Under the pieces are notes generated by a model. That model did no database searches. It worked only from the letters and a program-made list of their open reading frames with translations, and was not told the DNA's origin. A stretch of 64,000 bases of DNA from Trebouxia sp. TZW2008 (taxonomy: Eukaryota; Chlorophyta; Trebouxiophyceae; Trebouxiales; Trebouxiaceae), in assembly GCA_002118135.1 (NCBI GenBank), contig BDIU01000058.1, positions 62,001-126,000 of the forward strand, in the 5' to 3' direction. Made by a program: the position numbers and the translations under genes. Shown here piece after piece: positions 59,216 through 64,000 of this stretch; the stretch's first letter is position 1; each line of letters opens with the position of its first letter.

Positions 59216-59974
59216 ATTGCATACAGAACAAAAGAGGCAGTTGCAGAGGCCCAAGTGGTAGCCCTTCCGCTTGCTGCCTGAGCGCGCTGCAGAGAGCCTT
59301 ACATTGTCGTTATGGGATGCACTGCGACCTCGATCAGCAGCTCGAACGTGCTAGGCCCTATGCCCTGCTGCGCTGACGTCGAAATGTGCACTGACGCATA
59401 GACAAGGTAAACGAGAAGAAGATGCGTGAGCATGCATTGCCAGTTGCTCTTACCCATGCCCTGATAGACCGCAGAGAAGTGCTCAGAGCACTGAGTCAGT
59501 GCTTCACAAAGCATTTGCCACGCTCACGGAAAATACCTCGCAGATTGAGTAGCATATGATGGCACACCCTGATGGCCGCATTGCAAAGACCAGAAGCTTC
59601 TCAAGACAAGCAAGTCCATCACATTTCAGGTCTGGGCACGGGTTTCATGACAAACACACAGCAGCGCTTGCCAAAGGTGCTATGATATCTCTTCAAACTG
59701 GAATCAAGTGACCTAACAGCTAGCTAGAGCAGAATTTGATGACTTCTCAGAGCTGAGCTAAGGCAAGGTGCATATCTTGGTGATTTTTGCTTGAAGCTTG
59801 CAGTACATGCACGTCATTGCAGCTGCTGCGTATAGTATCTTCAGCTGACTGCACATGTTGTGCACTGTCATGTCCTCTCACAACAAAATTGTTTCTTTCC
59901 ATGCATGTGTTGTGACATCTCTACTCATCCTATATCATCGTAAATCTTAACTGGGTTGAGGGTCGCTCAGGGCT
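59216..59974. other. Intergenic region
   Basis: Polymerase promoter (CG-rich at about 59000-59220, overlapping exons 1-2) and the transporter 3' end. No exon is recognised. Confidence 0.45.
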
Positions 59975-62900
59975 TCATACATTCTCGTCTCTGCGATTCT
60001 GCGTCACTTGTCTGGGACTGTGCCCTAATAAAGACTCAAGCTCCTGTCTCTCAGCGACTGCTGGGTCAACTTCTGCATTTGTTGTGTCACTTTCTTGAGG
60101 CCCTGTTGTCTGTGTGGCTGCAGGTTCCTTTTTCCTGGTAAACACGCCCAGCAGGAAAGTGCAGCTGCAAATCAAGACTGCTCCAGAGATTGACAGGTGG
60201 TTGGGAACCTATAACAGCAAAGCTCGTGTTGGTGGAAACGCCTAGCAGAAATGTGCAGCTGCCAGTCAACACTGTCCTAGAGATTGACAGGTGGTTCGGC
60301 ACCTACGACACTGATGCCCGCATTGATTGTGTCATGGCTCAGAGCAAATTGCCAGCTGCTCAGCTGTTGATGTACAGGGCCGTTTCAGAAATTGACTTGA
60401 TAAGCATGTCCTCAATGAAATTACCAGCAGCTGGTGTAGATGAAGGTCAACATGTGCAATACAGGAACCTGCATGACTTCTGCAACAGCTAGCATGTCAG
60501 GTGTCAGAATCAAGATTGGCATCAGCAGTTAGAATGCAGATGCAGGTGTGATTTGACCAACGGCTGACAGCTGAACTGTTCACGCAAACTGACTTGTCAT
60601 GTGTCTGCAAAATCCGACCAATCTGCCCCAAATGAGTGCTGCAAGGTTGACACAAAGCAGCGTAAGACAGCGTTCGTGACTCACCTCATTGAAAAAGAAG
60701 TATCCTCCCAACAGACCCCACACAACTGAGAGGTACGACATGGCAATGGCGGGCGCCGCCTTGGCAAACTTTAGCGCATATGTCATGCATATCTGTGTCC
60801 CGTAACCCGCCAAACCTGCACAAGGCAATGTGCATGATAATGCTTGAACAGCTGCAGCTGGATTTCGGCAACATCAGCGAGATGGCTTTGCGGATGACCT
60901 CACTAAAGTAAGGGGCATGACAGGACAATAACAGGTGCTGCCCTGGCAAACTTCGGGGAATGTGTCATGCATGTCTGTGTTTTGTACCCCGCCAGACCTG
61001 CACAAGGCAAACATGCTCACCCAGAGGAAGCATGTGCCACACATATCTAGCGCCCGTAAGTGTAGCACTTGCCATGTGACTGAAATGCAGCAATGCAGAG
61101 CATGCAGATACAGAGCACACAGAAGCTCACACAAATTGTGCTTGCAAAAAGTATTAGCAACAAGTGCCAACAAGAGAAATCCAAACCTGGCATCACTGTG
61201 CCCATAGGATGTGCCTCAAAACGCATGATATGATGTGCAAGTGCACAAACCTAGACACAATACAGTGCAGGCACAAAGGATGCAGAACAACACTTGCTAT
61301 CAGCAGCTTTGTAGTGATCTCAAACTTGAAGGAGAGCAGCGGGCAGCAAGCAAGCATGACTCACCAACGCCAGCAAACAATGCCCACTCCCAACGATGCG
61401 GCATCATCAGGAACTGCCCATCATACCATATGACGCTCACTGCCAAGCCTATTGTGGCTCCAATTGTGGAACAGAGCGACAGGTAGAAGACTGAGACATT
61501 GGCTGTATCTGTCTTGCGCAGCTCCCTGACACACATCTTGGCACAGGCTGAGAAGCAAGCCTGCAAAACAGAAATTTTTGACACAGTCTCCATGCATGCA
61601 AATTCAGAATTGTTTGCAACATGTGCCAATACATGTGTACAGATCCCGTTCTAACATGCACTAAAGGACTTTCTGAGCATGTCATACAGCTGCCCACAGT
61701 GTTGCATGCAAACTGCGAGCCATGACAACAAACAGGATGGGTACCTGCTGACACAGACTGTGCCAGCAGACTGCCAATGGCAAGTGACTGGGTGGGACAA
61801 CATGTGGAAGCTCAACCAACTTTCACAAAATTGAAGTTTCTGCACATAGCCCGCCTGTGTATGAGCAGGCTGGCTATGCTGAGGACAAGTGCATGGCGAC
61901 TGTGGGCATTGATGCCATCACATTAGTTGAGCGCAATGGCTGATGATTCTGCCTGTACAGTGAGCATTGGCCAGCCAATGTGAATGCACTGTGAGCAATG
62001 TCTGGCTAAAGTGACAGCAATGCGGGCGTTGACTTCAGGCAAAGCAGTGCTCACCTGTCCTACAGCAAGCAGAATGCCCAGCGTGCTGCGTTGCTGTGAG
62101 TGCTTGCCCAGGAAGGATGGCTGTGTTATGAGCACAACTCCTGCCACACAGATGGGAATGGCCACATACACAGCCCTACATGACACACAGGCTTTTTGAC
62201 TTGTTCTGTGAACGCCTCGTCACTTGAAAGATACTCTCAACACCTCTCCAACTTTTAGTCAAGTCAGTCTTGAGCTGGCAGTGTGACTGAAAGAAGACAT
62301 GCAGCACTGCTGATGAACAGACATCAGGTGCCATTGTACCATGCAGCGACTTTTGGCCACCAACACCAGCATTTCTCTGATACTTGAGCATTGTCAGGGT
62401 GAGGAAGCATGTTGCACGTTGCTCTTCCTGACAACAAGCAATCTACCAGACAAAGCATGCAGCCAGGTGAATTTAACATCATCAGGACAACTGGTGAATG
62501 TAACACACTGCAAGACGTAATTTTGTTGAACTTACTTTGTGATGGCTCCTGAATCAATTTTGATGATGGAAATGTTCCCATTCAGATTGAGCAACATGTG
62601 ATTTGATGCCAAAGACAGCATTTTTGCAAAACTCACTTTGGTGGTTGCTCGTTGATCACAATTGGTGATGAAAGCGCCACAACCAGGGGAGCTAAAAAGG
62701 TGATGACCATGGCGTCATTCAAGGGCAGCATGGTGATTGCAAAGAAGTAACACCCAATGGCTCCAAACCCAAAGGTACCCCTGATTGCTAAAAGCCCCCG
62801 CCTGCATGTAAACAAGACTCATCTCTTCAACCTTCGCATTCAATATAGATGGTTTAGGTTAGCATAGTTTGGAGACATTCAATTGCTCCAGTATATGTCT

Positions 62901-63409
62901 AGCTGGCCCTGCTGAGCCTGTCCAGGTCACATTTTGATGAATGAAGGAATGAAATGAGAGAGGCTGGAGGCTTGCGCAGAACATACTCAACTTCCAATCA
63001 TGAGTGAGCTTCAGGCAGCATAGCTGTGTGCAGGTGTGAAGACATTGTTGCAGAACTCAGTGTTGTACCTGTTGCCGAATGGGTTGACCCGCTGTTTTGC
63101 ACAAGCTATCAAGGCAAATGTCATGATACTCAAGCTACGAGCTAGCAGATTCTGCCACACTGGGAAGCCATGTTGCTTGAGCCTCTTGGCGCATATCAGC
63201 ATGGTCGCCAAAAATACAGAGCTGAGGGCATAAAGCGCCAAGCCCAAGATTGCCCTGTCTGAGTGATATATGCCTGTCTTCCTTGCTTGAGTAGCTGTGG
63301 CATCATCCGTTGCAGGATCAGAGACTTCGCGAGCCTCTGCCTGAATGTGCTGTGCCTCTGTGTCGCCATTCGCCTGCCCGTGATCCTGCAGGCGCGACCG
63401 TCTACTCAC
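59975..63409 (-). CDS. EamA/DMT-superfamily membrane transporter (SLC35G-like)
   Basis: Exons (minus): 63409-63069, 62801-62637, 62175-62055, 61560-61365, 60815-60685, 60208-59975. Phases agree at every junction. The product has about ten hydrophobic segments in two EamA repeats, among them ALYALSSVFLATMLICA, GFGAIGCYFFAITMLPLNDA, FLAPLVVALSSPIVI, VAIPICVAGVVLITQP, SLCSTIGATIGLAVSV, APAIAMSYLSVVWGLLGGYF and ISGAVLICSCTFLLGVF. FFAITMLPLNDAMVITFLAP is typical of the family. The substrate is unknown. The 5' end is unresolved: the open frame before 63409 meets a stop with no ATG, so a start exon lies further right. The tail of about 55 residues is polar and Gln/Glu-rich. Confidence 0.87.
60209..60302 (-). 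repeat. Exon echo, last transporter exon start
   Basis: From 60302 the minus strand repeats acceptor and exon start: VPNHLSISRTVLTGSCTFLL against VPNHLSISGAVLICSCTFLL at 60208. It is open, in the same phase, and on the 5' side. Confidence 0.92.
60920..61005 (-). repeat. Exon echo, transporter exon 5 start
   Basis: It reads GLAGYKTQTCMTHSPKFARA against GLAGYGTQICMTYALKFAKA at 60815, with the TGTGCAG acceptor kept. It lies on the 5' side. Confidence 0.92.
62540..62580 (-). repeat. Exon echo, transporter exon 2 end
   Basis: GAGCCATCACAAAGTAAGTT echoes GAGCAACCACCAAAGTGAGT at the functional donor (62637). It lies on the 3' side. Short and decayed. Confidence 0.6.
62838..62955 (+). repeat. Dispersed repeat, copy 3
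   Basis: It matches the copy at 3729-3852 from TCAATATAGATGGTTTAGG through GGAGACATTCAATTGCT and CTGCTGAGCCTG. It lies in a transporter intron. Confidence 0.7.
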
Positions 63410-64000
63410 TCTGGCAACGACTTGAGCGTAGAGAAGAGCCAGCTATGTTGGCAACAATCCCACCTGTGAAAGCAGGGGCGTACGTTCCATCAGATCCGAA
63501 GCGGCGTTTGACGCCCGAAATCGCCTCTGATGTAGCCGGACCGAGCGGCTTAAAAGGTATCAACCTCAAAGCTTGCAGCCCTTCGCTTTCGAGGCAACGT
63601 CACTTGCTTGGACAGACGCAAGCAGTCTAACTGCACGGTTGGACGCAATTGCGCGATTGCTTAGAGGGCTTGTCGTCGCAGTGCAGCGCGTGGTAACTTT
63701 GTTTCGCAGCTACCAGCCAAGCGCGTTGAAGGATTACGTTACTTTAGTAACCCACATGGACTGCACGTGCGCTATCGCACGTGCCGCCGCTTGCGCTTTG
63801 GGGGGAGGTAACTTCCTGTGCATGATCAAGCGCACATAGTTTGCCGAGAGCGTGGGCAGAAGGTTCGCGCGCCATCTGCTGGTCGCATCCAGCGTTTGGC
63901 GCAAGACCTTGCGGCGCCCTGCCTGTCTGGTCGGTTTGTGCTCCTGCGTGGGTGTGCCGCCTACACAATACGCAGATTGCGTATTGTCTGCGTGCTGCTG
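63410..64000. other. CG-rich right edge, promoter and possible start exons
   Basis: Dense in CG. It should contain the transporter start exon (minus). A plus-strand ATG at 63445 opens MLATIPPVKAGAYVPSDPKR and could donate near 63553 to a gene beyond the window. Neither is proven. Confidence 0.35.

Noticed and set aside
62324..62581. An additional transporter exon between 62175 and 62637
   Set aside because: The exons on either side already join in phase 2 to give PPKAVYVAIP; the stretch fits better as an exon-end echo plus intron.
63445..63630. A complete 61-residue gene on plus
   Set aside because: The open frame sits in a CG-rich promoter region with a possible donor and no homology I can see; at most it is a first exon, so it is mentioned only with the right edge.

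Overview
This is nuclear DNA of a photosynthetic eukaryote, most likely a chlorophyte green alga. Every gene is broken by many short GT-AG introns. The cyclin B is plant-type, the RRM protein resembles the plant CID8-13 family, two genes are followed by the chlorophyte-style TGTAA poly(A) signal, and a plant-type TTTAGGG doublet occurs at 56416-56429. Introns are very rich in TG/CA and poor in CG, whereas gene starts are CG-rich. That contrast is what cytosine methylation outside promoters would leave. There are no bacterial operons or CRISPR arrays, and I recognised no tRNA or rRNA.

Layout. 1083-6351 (minus) is an unrecognised coiled-coil gene. It is divergent from a membrane-anchored protein kinase with an IRE1-like activation segment (6834-15408, plus). 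Next come TAM41, the mitochondrial CDP-diacylglycerol synthase (16336-20576, minus), and an unrecognised small gene (21652-22349, minus). Three tandem metallo-beta-lactamase-fold hydrolases follow (23457-24540, 30177-31249, 32145-33132, all minus), with the spliceosomal U5 factor AAR2 (24820-29461, plus) between the first two. A two-RRM protein lies at 35096-38337 (plus). EMC7 (39709-41497, minus) is divergent from cyclin B (42123-44609, plus), and an organellar ribosomal protein uL1 lies at 45343-46822 (plus). On the minus strand are a DOT1-like methyltransferase (47307-52137), a DNA polymerase iota homologue (52580-59215) and an EamA/DMT transporter (59975-about 63409). For TAM41, the three MBL genes, AAR2, the RRM protein, EMC7, cyclin B, uL1, the DOT1-like gene and polymerase iota I fitted a complete set of exons whose splice phases agree and whose total is a whole number of codons.

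The main discovery is structural. Beside about thirty exon-intron junctions, in nine of the fourteen well-supported genes, the adjacent intron carries one to six decayed tandem copies of the junction segment, typically 100-150 bp each. The copies obey a polarity rule: those on the 5' side of an exon repeat the acceptor and exon start, and those on the 3' side repeat the exon end and donor. The likely explanation is a high rate of short tandem duplication. Duplications spanning a splice junction survive because splicing at the exon-proximal site leaves the protein unchanged, so introns fill with exon echoes. Many copies keep intact splice sites and some keep open frames, so they may also feed alternative splicing. 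Cyclin B, uL1 and the three hydrolases show no such echoes.

The genes are ordinary eukaryotic housekeeping genes (lipid synthesis, splicing, ER insertion, cell cycle, organellar translation, DNA damage tolerance) and do not form a pathway. The hydrolase trio is a local family expansion with a possible gene-conversion patch.
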